DNA of 64,000 nt from Ampelomyces quisqualis (taxonomy: Eukaryota; Ascomycota; Dothideomycetes; Pleosporales; Phaeosphaeriaceae): the NCBI GenBank assembly GCA_018398575.1, contig JAGTXZ010000020.1:558001-622000 (forward strand), read 5' to 3'. Shown piece after piece: positions 20,473 through 34,182 of the stretch. Position 1 is the first letter of the stretch, and each line of letters starts with the position of its first letter. The notes beneath the pieces were generated by a model. That model did not search any database. It was not told the origin of the DNA and saw only the letters and a program-made list of their open reading frames with translations. The position numbers and the translations under genes are program-made.

Positions 20473-23400
20473 GTTAGTAGTAGTATACTATTAACTTTAG
20501 TTTATAACTGTCTTGTGTTTAAACGCTATAAGCGTAAGCTATCTAGAGTTATAGAAGTAGATTTGCGCAAGAAAATCTCTCTTGTTTGTTATTAGGTAGA
20601 ATTGTTTTACTATTATAATATAGTAGGCCTTACTATTTGTTCTAGTGTATATGCTATTAAGAGCTCTATATATATAGATATTGTTAATAATATAGGTTAG
20701 CGCGTGCTATTTAGAGTAGTTAAAATGCTTTTTTTCTTCTTGCGTCTGTCTAAAAGGTTAAAACTCTTCTTTTAGAATATCTATTTGTTTAATAGCTAAC
20801 AATATATACCCTAACGTGTTTTTGTTATAACTCTTATATTATAAGAGTACTAGCAGATTGCACGCAGCCTAGATAAAATGCAATACGTATAGTGCCTTAG
20901 TTGCTAGCAGAAAGAATACTACTGCTATAAATTAGCAAATTATTACTTTTTGTTCTGCGCTAGTCTACTGTAATACTTCTATAAAAGCCCTCTTATTATT
21001 AAACTGTTTTAGTCTAGTGTTATACTTAACCTAGCAAAACCTTTTATTTAACTAGGCACAGCTGTTATCTTTTACTACTAGAACTGCAGCACTATTCTAG
21101 CCCTTCTTTTGTCTAAGGTGTATATCTATTAGCATGTCTTCTATAAATTCTAATATCTTTATAACTAACCTCTTAAGCAGTAGATGCAATATATCTATAG
21201 CTAATAACTTATATATATTAAAGTTATAGTAATTCTAGCTAAAGCACTTTACTAGATAAACATAATCTTTATATCTTTTATTAAGATAATAACTCTGTTA
21301 CAAGCGTGTATACTCTTCTGTTTGCTATAGATATTTGTTGCATAAGTTCTCTTGTTTATCTAGTAGTACTGTGCATTAAGTATAGTATCTGTTTTTCTTT
21401 ATACCTGTTAGTAGCACTTACTCTTTATAGTTAGCTAGAATTGTACAAATAGTTAAGTAATACTATTATGTCTGTTAGTTAGTATACTCTAGCTGTATGC
21501 TGTATTTGGTAGCTTCTTTAAGTACTACAGTTACTAGTTAGCGTTTGTCTTCTATAGTAACTTTCTATTGTTAACGCTATAGTTAGTACTTACGTAATAA
21601 CAGTTTGCCTATATAGTAATAATATACTTTACTCTTTAGAATAAAATCTAAGAGCTTAGCTGTTAAGATAAATCTAGCTAGTAGTGTTCTAGGTGTTATT
21701 CTATGTTATTGTGCCTTATAGTTAAGATTTCTAATAGTAATATATATTAGCTATGCTGCTATATTACTAGATATTATAGACAACTATATTTTGTCTACTG
21801 CTAGTATAACTAGCATAAGGGTTGCACTATCTAGCAAGCGCTATTATATTAACTACTACTAATTCTTTAAGTATAGTTTGTAATATACTCTTGTAGGTTT
21901 ATTAGGCGTGCTTGTAAAAGAACAGCTAAGTGCGTAAACTATCTTATTAGTAAATAGGCAATAACTAAGTATAAAGGTAATCTGTAATATAATATCCTAG
22001 TATATAAATATATGTTAGTTAGGTTAGAGGTTTAGTAACTTAAATATAATTGCTACGTTTTCTTATATCTATATGTTGTCTTATAGCCTAGATTAAATGT
22101 TTAACATAGCCTACTACTACTAGTGCTCTAATTAGAACTGTAGCTGTAAATATAGCTTATATAGCTATGTGTTAGTAAAGAGGCTGTTAATATTACCTAA
22201 TGTACATTTTATCCTTTGCAGCTATAATGCAAACGCTAGTGCAAAAAGAAAACTAAAGAGCTCTACTATATTATTTCTATTAGTGTTAGTACGCGTGTAC
22301 TATTTAGCTATGTGTAGCCTACTGCTTTGCGTCTACTGTTTCTAAACTAAAGGGTTTGCTAGCGTGCTGTCTACTTGCTGTCTTAAACAGCTTATCTTAT
22401 CCTTATATAGACGCTAATATTAGGCCTATCTACCTTATTACCTTATATTTAGCTAGAGTATAGTTGTGTTTACATAAGATGTTGCTGTATAAAGTAAGTG
22501 CTGCGTTGTCTAGAGTAGCATCTATTGCGTTACAGCTATTAGAGCTGTACTATTATATTATAGTGTTAAGGGTTATAACTAGTATATTGTTAGGTAGTAG
22601 GTAGTAACGCGTCTGGTATTAAGTACTGTGTTTAACAAGTCCTGCGTACGTTTTAGTGTAAAAGCTATACAGTATGTATATATAATCTATTACTAATTTG
22701 TTTATATATAACTCTATAGTTTAGATATAAAAAGACTAAGTGTGCAAAAATAGTATTAATATTAGTTACGTAGTGTTAAAGTAGTTACTAGTAGTATCTA
22801 TCCTGTGCTGCATAGTCTGTTATCTATAGTAGTCTACTAAAGTCTACTATAGCTAACAGTTACTTAACTTGTGTACAGAACTATACTAATAGTTATAGGC
22901 GTAATAACTAATATTTTTCTTTCTTTTAATATTTCTTATTACTCTAACAACTATTACGTTATTACACTAAAGCTTACTTATTAACAAATAGATTAGTTAG
23001 GCTAGCTAACATAGCTTAATAAAGATTAATATTAATAATAATCTTTATACTAAAAAATATTAATACTTTAGAATAAACAAGTTACTGCGCGTTTAGAATA
23101 TATATAGTAGAACCTAAACACCTAAAAAGGTAAGTATACCTATAAGTAGACACGTATAAGGTTTAAAAGTATAAAAAAAATAGACTAGTAGCTCTAGTAG
23201 CCTAATATACAACTTGTACTAAGGTAGCTAGGCTTAGTACAGATAAAAGCAAGTAGAATAGTATACTATATATACTATAGGTAAGACTAGTAACAGGCGT
23301 AGGCAATAACTTAATAGTAAAAAATAATAAGTATAATTTATATACAGTGTTAACTAATATTCTAAGCAGCTAGTATATTTAATCTTTTCTAGTTTTAAAA

Positions 23401-23644
23401 TGCCTATAGATCTAATTTATATTCTTTCTCTAGCATAGTATAAAACAGTTGTCTACTAGAGACTACTATTCTAACTTACTCTAAAGTGCAAATATAATAG
23501 GGGCTAAATAGTAACAAAGACTATTAACAAACTACTGTATATTAAACGTATCTACGTGCTACTTACTCTTAAACTATCAGCGCTAATAAAGTATATAATA
23601 GCCTTACTAGCTAGCTACTTTCTACCTCTTACTATATATATGTT

Positions 23645-23960
23645 TTCCTAACCTTAAAACTAGAAATAAATTTACCTATATGTCTCTAGTCTTAGAGTTA
23701 AGGTAATAGTCTTTTGTTAAAACATACATAAAACTTAGTGTTATTTTTATCTATTATACACTTGCGCCTCCTTATACTTCTTTAACTTAAAAACTAGAGA
23801 TAAATTTACTTATATATCTCTAGTCTTAGAGTTAAAGTAATAGTCTTTTATTAAAATATACACAAAACTTAGTGTTATTTTTATCTATTATATACTTGCG
23901 CCTCCTTATACTTTTCTAACCTTAAAACTAAAGATAAATTTACTTATATGCCTATATATA
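23645..23960. repeat. 134-bp tandem repeat, left arm
   Basis: About 2.3 copies with starts near 23,656, 23,790 and 23,924 (AAAACTAGARATAAATTTA). The mirror array with the same period is at 35,700-36,000. Confidence 0.88.
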
Positions 23961-24240
23961 TAGCTGCTTCTTAACACGTAACTTATACTTCTAATTTAAT
24001 GTTACTGTCTTTATATATATATTCTTTGTAAGTCTAAAAGACTTAATTCTTTATTATATTTTTATTCTTACAAAACTAAAACTATACCTATTACGTCTAT
24101 ATGTTTATATAGTTTAAAAATCTAGAACTAAGCTTTACTATATTGTTAGCACTACACCTGCGCTACTTCTTAGCCTACTAGTATAGAAGTAAATTTATGT
24201 CTTAGATAGACCCTTTAGTAGCTGTTTAGATGTTATAGCT

Positions 24241-24690
24241 TAACTAAGATACTTTATAACGTGTTTAACAACAAGAATCTCTATAACAACAGCTATAATA
24301 GTATTCTAATGCGCACATTAATAACTTAGCCTAACTTAAGAGCGCTATTGTTGTAACAACTTTGTTATGTCCTATAATACTATTACTTAACTAAGATACC
24401 TTATAGCGTGTTTAAAAGCAAGAATCTCTATAACAATAGCTATAATAGTATTCTAATGCGCGTATTAACACCTTAGCTTAACTTAAGAGCGCTGTTGTTG
24501 CAATAACTTTATTATGTTCTATAACACTATTACTTAACTAAAATACCTTATAGTGTGTTTAAAAGCAAAGATTTCTATAACAACAGCTATAATAGCATCC
24601 TAGTGCGCATATTAATAACTTAGCCTAACTTAAGAGCGCTGTTATTGTAACAACTTTATTATATCTTGTAATATATATTAATAACTTAGC
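24241..24690. repeat. 147-bp tandem repeat, left arm
   Basis: About three copies starting TAACTAAGATAC at 24,241, 24,388 and 24,535 (the last reads TAACTAAAATAC). The mirror array is at about 35,090-35,410. Confidence 0.88.
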
Positions 24691-25300
24691 CTAACTTAAG
24701 AACGCAATTCTTATACTATTAGGTAACTAGAAGATATTAGAGATATAACTACAATTTACATGCTTTTGTCTATATATTGTTATAGGCGAAAATTAAGGAT
24801 AATGTAAAGTTACAGTTGTTTGTTAGGATATCTCTATTCTAGCACCCTTATTAGGCTGTTTAATAGTAAAGCCTACCTAAGTAGCTGTAACTTCTCTTAT
24901 ACTATATACAATACATTTCTGTTAGACTCTACAAGTAGTAATCTAATGTCTAGATATTAAGATATTCTAACTACAACTTATACAACATTAAGTCCTCTAT
25001 TATTACTAAGCTTTATTATAGCTTTAAGAACTTTTATTAATGCGAAGAAGTTACGCGCATTAAACTTATCTATACTAAGATACTACTAGCTAGTAACAAA
25101 AAGAATACCTACTACACTAGTAGGTATAACTAAGACTTTAAAAGATACCTATATAAATTAAAACAACAGGCTAATATTTGTTTGTCTTAGAGATACTTAG
25201 TAGAAAAGAATATATATAAGAGGTAATATATAATACTTTATAAATCTTATATATAGTATATAAGGTAGTAAACACTTTAAATACATTAATCTTTATAATT

Positions 25301-25805
25301 AGGCTCTTTTAATAACTAGCAGCTATAGTTGCGTTGCACTGTTAGTAACTATTATCTACTAGAGAATACTGCTAGTACTATACGTAACCTACTACTGCAG
25401 TAGGCTCTTTTAACTACTAGCAGCTATAGTTGCGTTGCACTATTAGTAACTGTTATTTACTAGAGAATACTGCTAGTGCTGCACGCAACCTACTACTACA
25501 GTAGGCTCTTTTAATAACTAGCAGCTATAGTTGTGTTACACTGTCTATAACTATTATCTACTAGAGAATACTGCTAGTGCTGTACGCAACCTACTACTAT
25601 AGTAGGCTCTTCTAACTACTAGCAGCTATAGTTGCGTTACACTGTTAGTAACTATTGTCTACTAGAGAATACTACTAGTGCTGCACGCAACCTACTACTG
25701 CAGCAGGCTCTTTTAATAACTAGTAGCTACAGTTGCGTTGCACTGTCTATAACTATTGTCTACTAAAGAGTACTATTAGTGTTAATTGCAAGCTATCTAC
25801 TGCAA
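25301..25805. repeat. 101-bp tandem repeat, five copies, left arm
   Basis: Copies start AGGCTCTT at 25,301, 25,402, 25,503, 25,604 and 25,705, an exact 101-bp period. The right arm has only three copies. Confidence 0.93.
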
Positions 25806-26204
25806 TAGGTACTTAGAGTAACTAATTAGTGCTATAATAATACTAGCATAAGTTTAAGGCTAAGTTTAGATTTTATTTTATATTAAATACTATAAGTAGC
25901 TACTAGAGTATTAGCATGCGTAAGTATATTATCTTTACTATATTAGACAGTAGATTACTTATTGTAAATACATCTAGTTTTTACTATTATTCTACTACTA
26001 TAACATTAAGCCTATATTACTTAGTTTATAAATAGGTTAAGGTCTAACGCCTAACTAGTAATATAGTTGTGCCTAGACTATTATAGAACGTGTTAAGGTT
26101 TGCAAACATAAGGCATTATTTCTATATTTAACACTATAATAACTTACTATATAAGCTACTAGAGCCTTTTGCTACTATATGCAACTAAATAATATAACTA
26201 ATAT

Positions 26205-27330
26205 TCTCTTAACAACGCAAGAATACCTAGACAGTAACAAAACTAAATATACTAGCTATAACTACGCGCATAATAAGCATCTATAATAAGAAACTTTTAA
26301 GGCAGCTCTAAATAACTAGTATATAGAGTTGCAGGCAGCTTGCGTTAATGTTACTAACAACATAATTTGCAAAACTACACGTTAACTTTAGTAATAGCTG
26401 CCTAAATATAATAGCTGCAAAATACTAGAGTTTAATAACAGATAGCTTACTATATATAAATAATAATATAGCGTGCAGTTATATAAATAGTTTGCAAAAG
26501 TAGTAGGCAACTATAGTAGTATAACAGTTAAGGACACTAAGCTTATAATAGAAGAGATTTGCAACGTAGTAAGAAGATACGCGCCTAAGAACTTATACAA
26601 TATAAACAAGGCTAGTATATACTAGAAACACTTGCTCTAATACACGTTAGTAGATAATTTAGAAGCTAGACCTAAACTAGATAGAGAGTATATAACTAGT
26701 ATACTATATATAAACATAGATAGCTTAGACTAAGTACTTCTATAGTTTATAGGATTCTTAAACTACACAACTTGTATAAACAGTAAAAAGAACCTAAATA
26801 TCTGTAGTCTTAGTTATATCTATTAAGACAATAATTCTACTTAGATAGACACTAATATTATGCTAGAATAGCTAAAATAGTTTAATAACTGCATAAACAG
26901 ATAAGTATTATTGCTAATTAACAGGTTCCTGCCTTATAAACACGCAGTAGCTAAGCTTTAGATAAGCTGCTAATTACTATAGAAGGTTTAGTATATACAG
27001 TGTTAATGTACTACAGGCTTATTATAGTAATAGAGGTTATAATACTTACTAATATAATAGAGTTATATTTCTGCCTGCAAGTAGCATAATATTATACTAA
27101 CTAATAGACTAAGGCATTACCTGCGCATAGAAGGCTAAAGTCTGCGCCTATTTTCTATACTTTGTAGTAGAGAAAAGTATAATAGGCAAATATCTTACTA
27201 AGACAATTAATATTATTTACGCTATTTACTAAGAATATTGCGCGTAGTATAACAAGATAAGAGCTAAGACTATATACAGTAGCTAGTAGATCTTAATATA
27301 TCTAAACATGTACTACAGCCTATAGCTATG
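26205..27330 (+). pseudogene. pogo/Fot1-type transposase relic
   Basis: Plus-strand frame with RIP stops. An N-terminal HTH/CENP-B-like part (about 26,210-26,520) includes LPKYNSCKILEFNNR. The catalytic domain begins at 26,598 with LYNINKASIY, matching YNMDETGxY with Met and Asp mutated to Ile and Asn. About 26,910 reads LLLINRFLP (relic of LLIDGF) and about 27,060-27,140 reads RVIFLPASS and LIDQGITCAQKAKV (relic of the 'LPPNTTS...QPLDQGII' block). All catalytic Asp positions seen are Asn or lost, so it is dead. It sits at the left end of the central region, right at the inner edge of the left arm. Confidence 0.85.
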
Positions 27331-30300
27331 TATAGCTAACTTCTAAGAGACTTACTATAAGCTTAATAATTTAGTTAACTAGCTTAAAGATATATGCGTT
27401 GTTAATAGTATAGACGTTAGAAGCTTTATTAAGTTACTTAAAGAGCGCAATCCTAACTATAAAGATCTAGCCTACTTCTTAGACTATATTGTTGCAATAT
27501 ATAGCCTAAATAAGATAGAAGAGAACTATAAGGTACTGTTGCTCTCTAGACTATTATACTATAAAGCAACAGATATAATAGATTAACTGTAGGTATACGT
27601 AGGTTAGCAAGAGTTTACTACAAACAATAAGCAATATATTAACAAGCTAGAAGCACTATAATAGGCAACTATAAAATAGATAGCTGTAGAGCTATAAGAT
27701 AGACGCTAAAAAGATATACGTAACTAGGTAGTAAGACTGTGCTAATACAAACACAAGAATACTATATACCTAAAATAAGATAACGCTAGGCTGTTTGCAA
27801 GCGTAAAAACTAAGAGTAATGTTATAGTGTAGTTATAGTTAGAAAAGTGTAATAATACTATACTTAACTAGAATAAGAATAGCTATTGCACAAATTATCT
27901 TATAGGGCCTATAATCTCTAGTATTTTAGCTAGCGCATTAACTAAAATAACTAGATAATATTAGCCTAGTAAATACTAAAATTAAAGAATAATTGCCTAG
28001 CACTAACTTTATTAGGCTAAAGACTAGATTAATAATCTAAAGTAGTAGCATATAATCTATGCAACTAAAAGAGTAGGGTTATTAAGAAATTATATACGCA
28101 TAGTAATATCTAGGCAGGACAGCAGCGTAGGACGTTAAGCACTCTAGTATACTAGCACTAAGCAAAGACACTACACTGCAAGATATGTTAATAAGAGACA
28201 AGGCTATTATACAAGAACATAAGATAATAGACAATAATAGTATTCTTTATAAGATACTACGTACTGCATAATTTGCAATATTAGTTGCTAATACTAAGAA
28301 AGAATACTTAAATAAAAGAATACTACTATATTAACAGCAAACTTAGCGTTAAAAAGAGAAAACTAATCTCTTTACAAATAAATCTATAGAATATAGAGCA
28401 GAATTATCTAGTTAAAAACATAAACGTCTTAAACTAACGTTAAAATATATAATAGAAGTAGGCTGCTATACACTTTCTTGCTAGCTGCAAGCTGCGTACA
28501 CTATAGAGATCTATTAACTACTATCTACGCTAATAGCATATAGTCTAGGGCGTTAGATACACTAATAGATAATATAGAATTACAATAGAATAATCTAGTG
28601 TAAAGAAATAGAAGGTAACAGATAGCTTCCTTTGCTAACAGGACTACAGACGTATAAAAAACTTCTCTATAATTCTACGTAAACTACTAGACGCTAGTAT
28701 ATAACTTAAATATTCTAACGCAGCCTTATTATGTAACCTGTCTACTATAATAGCACTAGTAGGTTTAGCTAAGTTTGCTTACTAGACTAAAGAGAGTACT
28801 ACTAATATAATATACAAGAGGTAAGTTACTTACACTATAATGTAAAAACCTAGAAGGTAAGAATTTTACTTAGTACTATATAGTGTCTTATAGTACTATA
28901 TAGTGCTGCACTAAGAATAACATATAGTAAAAAGTACTCTTTTAGAATATACCTTTACTTACCTTAAAGATATAATATAACGCGTTAGCGCTAGGTAAAA
29001 GGCTATATAATACTAAGATAAAACTCTACTTACTTTTACTTGCACCTATAATTTAACCTACTACTATAACTATATAATACTGCGTTGCTACTACAAACGC
29101 ACTATAACTATATAATAACAATAATAGTGCTGCAACGCAAATACATATAATTTTCTACGTTATGTTTACTACACTACGCTGTATATTATAATACTATTAC
29201 AAGTAAGCATATAACACAAGTATACCTACACACGCTAACTAAGCTATAGCTATTCTACTATTCTTGCACCTGCTTACACTATTCTTAACTGTTACGCGTA
29301 ACATATTATATAATACGCGCGTTATAGAATTGCAACAACAAGTATAAGTAGTAGCTACCTTAATTAAATAAATAGTACATAAATAATGCAAAGACAATAA
29401 CTACTAATAACGTATTGCAGGTAATTGTAAGAATAGGCTATAATATTAATATAGTAGACTAGCGTATATAGGTTAAAGAGATAACAGATTTTATCTAGCA
29501 CAAGAATATATATAATAAGATTAAACAGGTACACCTATAGGCTAACTACCTGAAAACAATGCGTAGCCTAACAATAGATAAATAGCTTAAGTATACTATA
29601 TGCTCTAGACTAACTAATAGTAGTATACTAAGGGAATTCTATAAGGCAATAGCTAGCGCTGTATAAAAGAAGATAATCTTAGAAATTTAAGACTATAGTA
29701 ACAAAGTTAAAGCTAAACATATAGAAAGATAGCTAACGCCTGCAAACTTAGAACTAGAACGCACGTAGTTAGTATTAGTAGTCTTAAGTTCTTCTACTAC
29801 TTTAGTAACCTAGCTAATAGGCCTTACTACAATAATAACTAAACTGTTACTTAATAACGTTAATGTCTATATTATAGACAGCGTACATTATTAAACTGCT
29901 TAGACCTTCCTGCTTTTAAGGCTAATAACAGCTACATATTAATAGTAGCTTAAAGACAGTAACTTTAAGATAAAGCTATAACATTTTAAATATAGTGCAC
30001 TTGTTAAATACTTATTATAACTAAAATTTATAGACTAGTATATAGTTAGGACTTTAAAGATATTTAACGCGTTAGCGCTGCGCTTAATTACTAATAATAA
30101 TAATCTAGCTGTAACTATTAACTTATATGTTAAGATAAGAAGCCTTAAGGGCGTTACAATTAAATACTAGACTCTAGTATAAGATAAAGTTAAGCCTAGT
30201 AGTAATACAACCTAGAATAGTATATAAATAATAATAGCTAACTATATAATATAGTACACTTTACTTTAGGCAGTAATAGCAATATTATAAACCTAGTAGG

Positions 30301-30360
30301 TGCTACTAGAGATAAAAGGTAAAGGCGCCTCTGCTTAGAGCTTAACAACAATACTAAAGA
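27331..30360. other. Central region, unassigned coding-like sequence
   Basis: About 27,340-27,960 has a long, helical, Gln/Lys/Leu-rich plus-strand frame (LLKERNPNYKDLAYFLDYI), possibly the C-terminal extension of the pogo protein. About 28,060-28,900 and 29,430-30,300 hold fragmented frames without recognisable motifs; one near 29,980-30,090 reads ALVKYLL and TLKIFNALALRL. No LTR, terminal repeat or tRNA was seen. Confidence 0.4.
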
Positions 30361-30379
30361 TAATAACTATAAATAACAA

Positions 30380-30830
30380 AAGATAATAAGAGCGCTAGCA
30401 GACCTAGCCTGTAAACTATTAACAGGACCTAAAGTAAATAGTAGCAAATGCTTTAACAGATAGAGTAGAGGCAAGAAGAAGAAGGATAACAGCCTAGATA
30501 TACGCATTAAGACCCTAACTACTAAAATTAAGTGCCTAGAAGAGCAGAATAATAGCACTAGAAAGAAAGTAGAAGAAAGTAGAGATAAAGATACTGCGCG
30601 AATATAAAACAACGCAATATCTACACTAATTACTACACCTAAACAGAAACGCAAAAGTGCTATAGAAAAATAATAAAGGTTGCTAGAAGAAAATACTTAC
30701 TCTAGTAGTAAAGAAGAATAAGAAGAGTATAATAAAGGTAACAGAAATAAGGATAAAGAGCTCTAGTTAGTAAAACAACTTGTGTTAGAAAAAAGGCTGC
30801 AGCTCTAAGCTCTACTAAATACAAGGTAAG
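30380..30830 (+). pseudogene. Lysine/glutamate-rich frame upstream of SNF2-type gene
   Basis: A plus-strand frame with few stops reads RALADLACKLLTGPKVNSSK, then a Lys-rich patch (GKKKKDNSLD), a coiled-coil-like segment (IKCLEEQNNS) and an acidic/Lys tail (SSSKEE). It ends near a GTAAGT at about 30,826 that may be a splice donor. It could be an N-terminal exon of the SNF2-like gene or an independent protein. The open frame on the opposite strand (30,367-30,654) is its shadow. Confidence 0.45.
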
Positions 30831-30839
30831 TGTACTATA

Positions 30840-33430
30840 GAGAGCCTATAACTATAATTTACGCAACTAATACGTAAGATAGGATAGCAGATAAACTGTA
30901 AGCTTAAATTAGAGTAGTAATAAAACACTGCTAAGAGGACAAATAGTAGAAAGTAGCTAACTTCTTTAGATTTCTACTAAAAGACTTTAAGGATAACGCG
31001 CCTATAATACTACATTTATTATAGGGACTAATAGTCCTATTTACAGTATACTAACTAACAGAGGCTTATATACTTTACAAAAAAGAGCTATCTTTAGATA
31101 ATAGTAGTATATTTAGGAATATAATAAGTATAAGAAAAACAAGATTAGCTATACTTATAATAATTATAAAGTATGTGCACTTTAAGAACTAGACTAAAGT
31201 GTAAAAAGACTAATTAAAGAATAAAACTAGTTAATATAGAGCTAAAGATAATAGTTAAGAATAGTGCTCTATAACTAACTAACAAACATTTCTATATATA
31301 TGCAAAAAAAACTCTTTAATGCTAAAAGAGCTATAGTTAGTAGTATCTATAGTAAGTAGATAGGGCTGCGCACTAGCTGCATAGAAGGCTAAAATTATTA
31401 CTATAGGCCTCTGTAAATCTAAATAGTGTAACCTAAAAGACTTTCTTGCGCTCTATATCTACTTTATAGACAACACTCCTCTACAGAGTATAGGCGCACT
31501 AATAGCAGATAAAGAAATAGAGATAAAGATTAATCTGCAAGTTAAACAGCACCTTGCAGTGTCTAACTAAAACATCCTACTGCGCAAATTTATAAAGGAC
31601 AGTAAAAAGTATATAAAGATAGTTCTATAGTATATCTAAGAACGCTATATACTAAAAGTCTACTTAAATGTAACTGCGTACTGTCTAGCACTATCTACTA
31701 GCTAATTTATAATTGTATACAGCTACACAACACTAGTAAAACGCGTGCTTAATAAATACTAAACTATTAGACTTATAACTATACGCAAAATATTATTAAG
31801 AGGTAGTAAAGTAAGCGTAAGAGACACTCTTAATATTCTTAGCTACGTAGTAATATAGAGACGTATTATCTTTAACAAGTTCTATAACTATAAATCTAAG
31901 AACACTATTATAGGCAACTTGTATAAGACTATTTAAAGCAAGAACTATAGTTATTAGTAGAAGGCCTAGGCCCTCTTAGGTACACTAATAGAAAAGAGTC
32001 TCTACAAGATACTTATTTTTATCTTTCTAGTGCTTAGTAGACTATAAGATAATAAGAACTTCTTAAACTAGCACTATCTTATAGGCAAGAAGAACAATAT
32101 AGATAGTTCTAAACTATTTACTACTGTTAACCCTGTGTACGCAAGTATTAAGAAAATTGTAGATACAAAAGAAATAAAAAAGATGTTAGGCTTAGTTATA
32201 GCAAAGGGCTAAAATACCTACTTATTTAAGGCATAAGAAGAAGTTAAAAATGTGCTTAATTCTTCTAAGTACATAGCGCTTATAGCGTTAGAAGAGAAGA
32301 TTGTAGTAAAGTTTATACTGCGTTAAACTCTAGTTACGCAAGACCTATAGAGCTAGAAGATTTTAGGTATTAAGGGCAACTTCTTAACATTTTACTAGCT
32401 ATACTAAATAGATAACTTCTAATTACTTATAGCTAACGCAACAATAAGATATAAAATAGTACTACTATAAGAAAAGCTAAACAGCGTAAAAGCTAAGAGC
32501 GTATACATATTTAACTGCGCTAAGATATAGAGCATTATAACATTTCTAATACTAGCCTAGCTTAAGGCTGCGCTGTTTAAAAGCAAAGGAAGTAAGAAAA
32601 CTAAGTAGTTTATATTAACGCATATCTAACAGCACTTCTAGCAGCTAGACAAAGAAATATTTACTAATAACCTTAACTTGCTACTTATATATAGTGCAAA
32701 GTACAAGGCAATTAAGCTAAAGGCTAAGAGAACTTATATTAAAACTAGACCTAATTCTAATTAAAGGGGCCTAGTAGATAATTAAATAGTACTACGCAAT
32801 GTTTAGGCTAAAATTCTTATTAGCTTATACAAACTATGTGTGCAACTAGTGCTCTAGATAGGGCTTTAAAAAAAATTTGGCAAAGATGCAGTTCTTCTAC
32901 TAAGGAGAGGAATACTAAAGTCTAAAATAAACGCTGTATTAGCAAAATAAAGAGACCTAGACTTAACATTTATTTTAGTAGCGTTAATAGCGTTTGCAAA
33001 AGCTATTACGCTAATTAAGGCAAATAAAGTTATAATTGTAGAGCCTTAAGACAAATAGAGCACCTAAGACTAATTTATGTTTAGAGTATATTAACTAGGC
33101 TAGCTAGTAGACGTGTGTAAGGGCATTATTTTGTACAACTTAGAAAGTAATCTAGAAACAAAAGTTCTAAAGAAGCAGAATATAAAGATATTATTGCGTA
33201 GTAGTCTGCAAGGTATAATAACAAAAGAAGAAGAGATTAAGTAGAATTGTAATAAGAAAATCCCTATAAAGCTTAAGGGGCTAGTGTAAATTAGGTAAAT
33301 TAAGTAGTAGAACTACAGAGTATAGTACACTACTATGCAAAGCTCTAAGATAAAAAACGCTTAAGTAGATACGTAGCCTAGTCCTAGAAGTATAAGAATG
33401 CAAAAAGTATTATAAAAGAAGTATATATAT
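30840..33430 (+). pseudogene. SNF2-family helicase/ATPase relic (cargo of the giant element)
   Basis: About 31,080-31,160 reads KKELSLDNSSIF and then ISIRKTRLAIL, the relic of ADDxGMGKT with each Gly lost by G-to-A change (GMGKT to SIRKT). About 31,490-31,700 has the DEAH and SGTP region in degraded form. The C-terminal helicase half runs from about 32,000 (KSLYKILIFIFLVLS) to 33,200. It ends with ITLIKANKVIIVEPQDKQST and FRVYQLGQLVDVCKGIILYN, matching the motif V 'LTxANxVIxxEP' and motif VI 'RVYRIGQ' of SNF2/Rad5-type enzymes. Such proteins are DNA-dependent ATPases that remodel chromatin or act in repair. It lies between the inverted arms. RIP stops make it dead. Confidence 0.82.
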
Positions 33431-33439
33431 AGACGTAAC

Positions 33440-33790
33440 GCAAAATTAATTTAAAGTATAAGGATAGTGTAGATTTGCAGCAAAACCTAAACTAAGTAAC
33501 AGCGCTATTAAAGAGATTGCCTTAGACTTAAACTATAGTTAGGCATAGTTAAAGATAGGCTGCTAACTAGTAACACAGTTATACAGATAGTGCAAAGCTA
33601 TATTAAACACAAGAACTACAAACTATTTTGTAAAAGGGTTCTATAAGCTAGGCTGCTAATAATAGTATACTAGGCATTACTGTTATTGCTTAGTATAGCA
33701 GAGCACAGTTAAGAACTATCTAGTAGCTAGTAGTATAGTTATGTTAACAGTGTTACTAATGTCGCAGATATTGCTAACGTTATGTTTTCC
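33440..33790 (+). other. Unassigned Cys-containing frame at the inner edge of the right arm
   Basis: About 33,500-33,790 reads on the plus strand with few stops: EIALDLNYSQ, LGCQQQYTRHYCYC, then VKNYLVASSIVMLTVLLMSQ, running into the arm boundary. It may be the end of a separate gene or of the SNF2-like protein. The family is not recognised. Confidence 0.35.
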
Positions 33791-34182
33791 TAATATTATT
33801 TAGTTGCATATAGTAGTAAAAGGCTCTAGTAGCCTATATAGCAAGTTGTTATAGTGTTAAATATAGAAATAATACCTTATGTTTGCAAACCTTAACACAT
33901 TCTGTAATAGTCTAGGTATAACTATGTTACTAGTTAGGCGTTAGACCTTAACTTATCTATAAACTAGGTAATGTAGGCTTAATATTATAGTAGCAGAATA
34001 ATAGTAAAAACTAGATGTATTTATAATAAGCAATCTACTATCTAATATAGTAAAGACAATACACTTGCGCATACTAATACTCTAGTAGCTACTTATAGCA
34101 TTTAATATAAAACAAAATCTAAACTTAGCTTTAAACCTATACTAGTATTATTATAGCACTAATTAGTTACTCTAAGTGCTTA

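Larger units (their letters stand above)
13700..22700 (-). pseudogene. Plavaka-type transposase relic, left arm, split by nested hAT
   Basis: Mirror image of the better-read copy at 36,960-40,000. Its C-terminal part is at about 13,715-14,549 and the remainder at about 20,464-22,690, the two being separated by the hAT insertion. For example 20,470-20,620 is the reverse complement of about 39,030-39,170. RIP has replaced Trp/Gln/Arg codons with TAG/TAA. Limits are projected from the right arm and are approximate. Confidence 0.75.
13251..26195. repeat. Left arm of the giant inverted repeat
   Basis: The outer edge TTCTTTTACTATAG (13,251) pairs with CTATAGTAAAAGAA ending at 40,464. The inner edge GCAACTAAATAATAT (about 26,195) pairs with AATATTATTTAGTTGC (33,791). 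Removing the nested hAT and one target duplication leaves about 7.0 kb. It matches the right arm collinearly, including the outer segments, AT-rich middle and three tandem-repeat arrays. Confidence 0.92.

Noticed and set aside
24241..24690. 147-bp period read as a nucleosome-positioning signal
   Set aside because: Arrays of 134 and 101 bp lie alongside, so the match to nucleosomal length is most likely coincidence.
30367..30654. 95-codon minus-strand open frame
   Set aside because: It is antisense to a Lys/Glu-rich plus-strand frame; its Leu/Ser-rich translation is what the complement of AAG/AGA codons gives.
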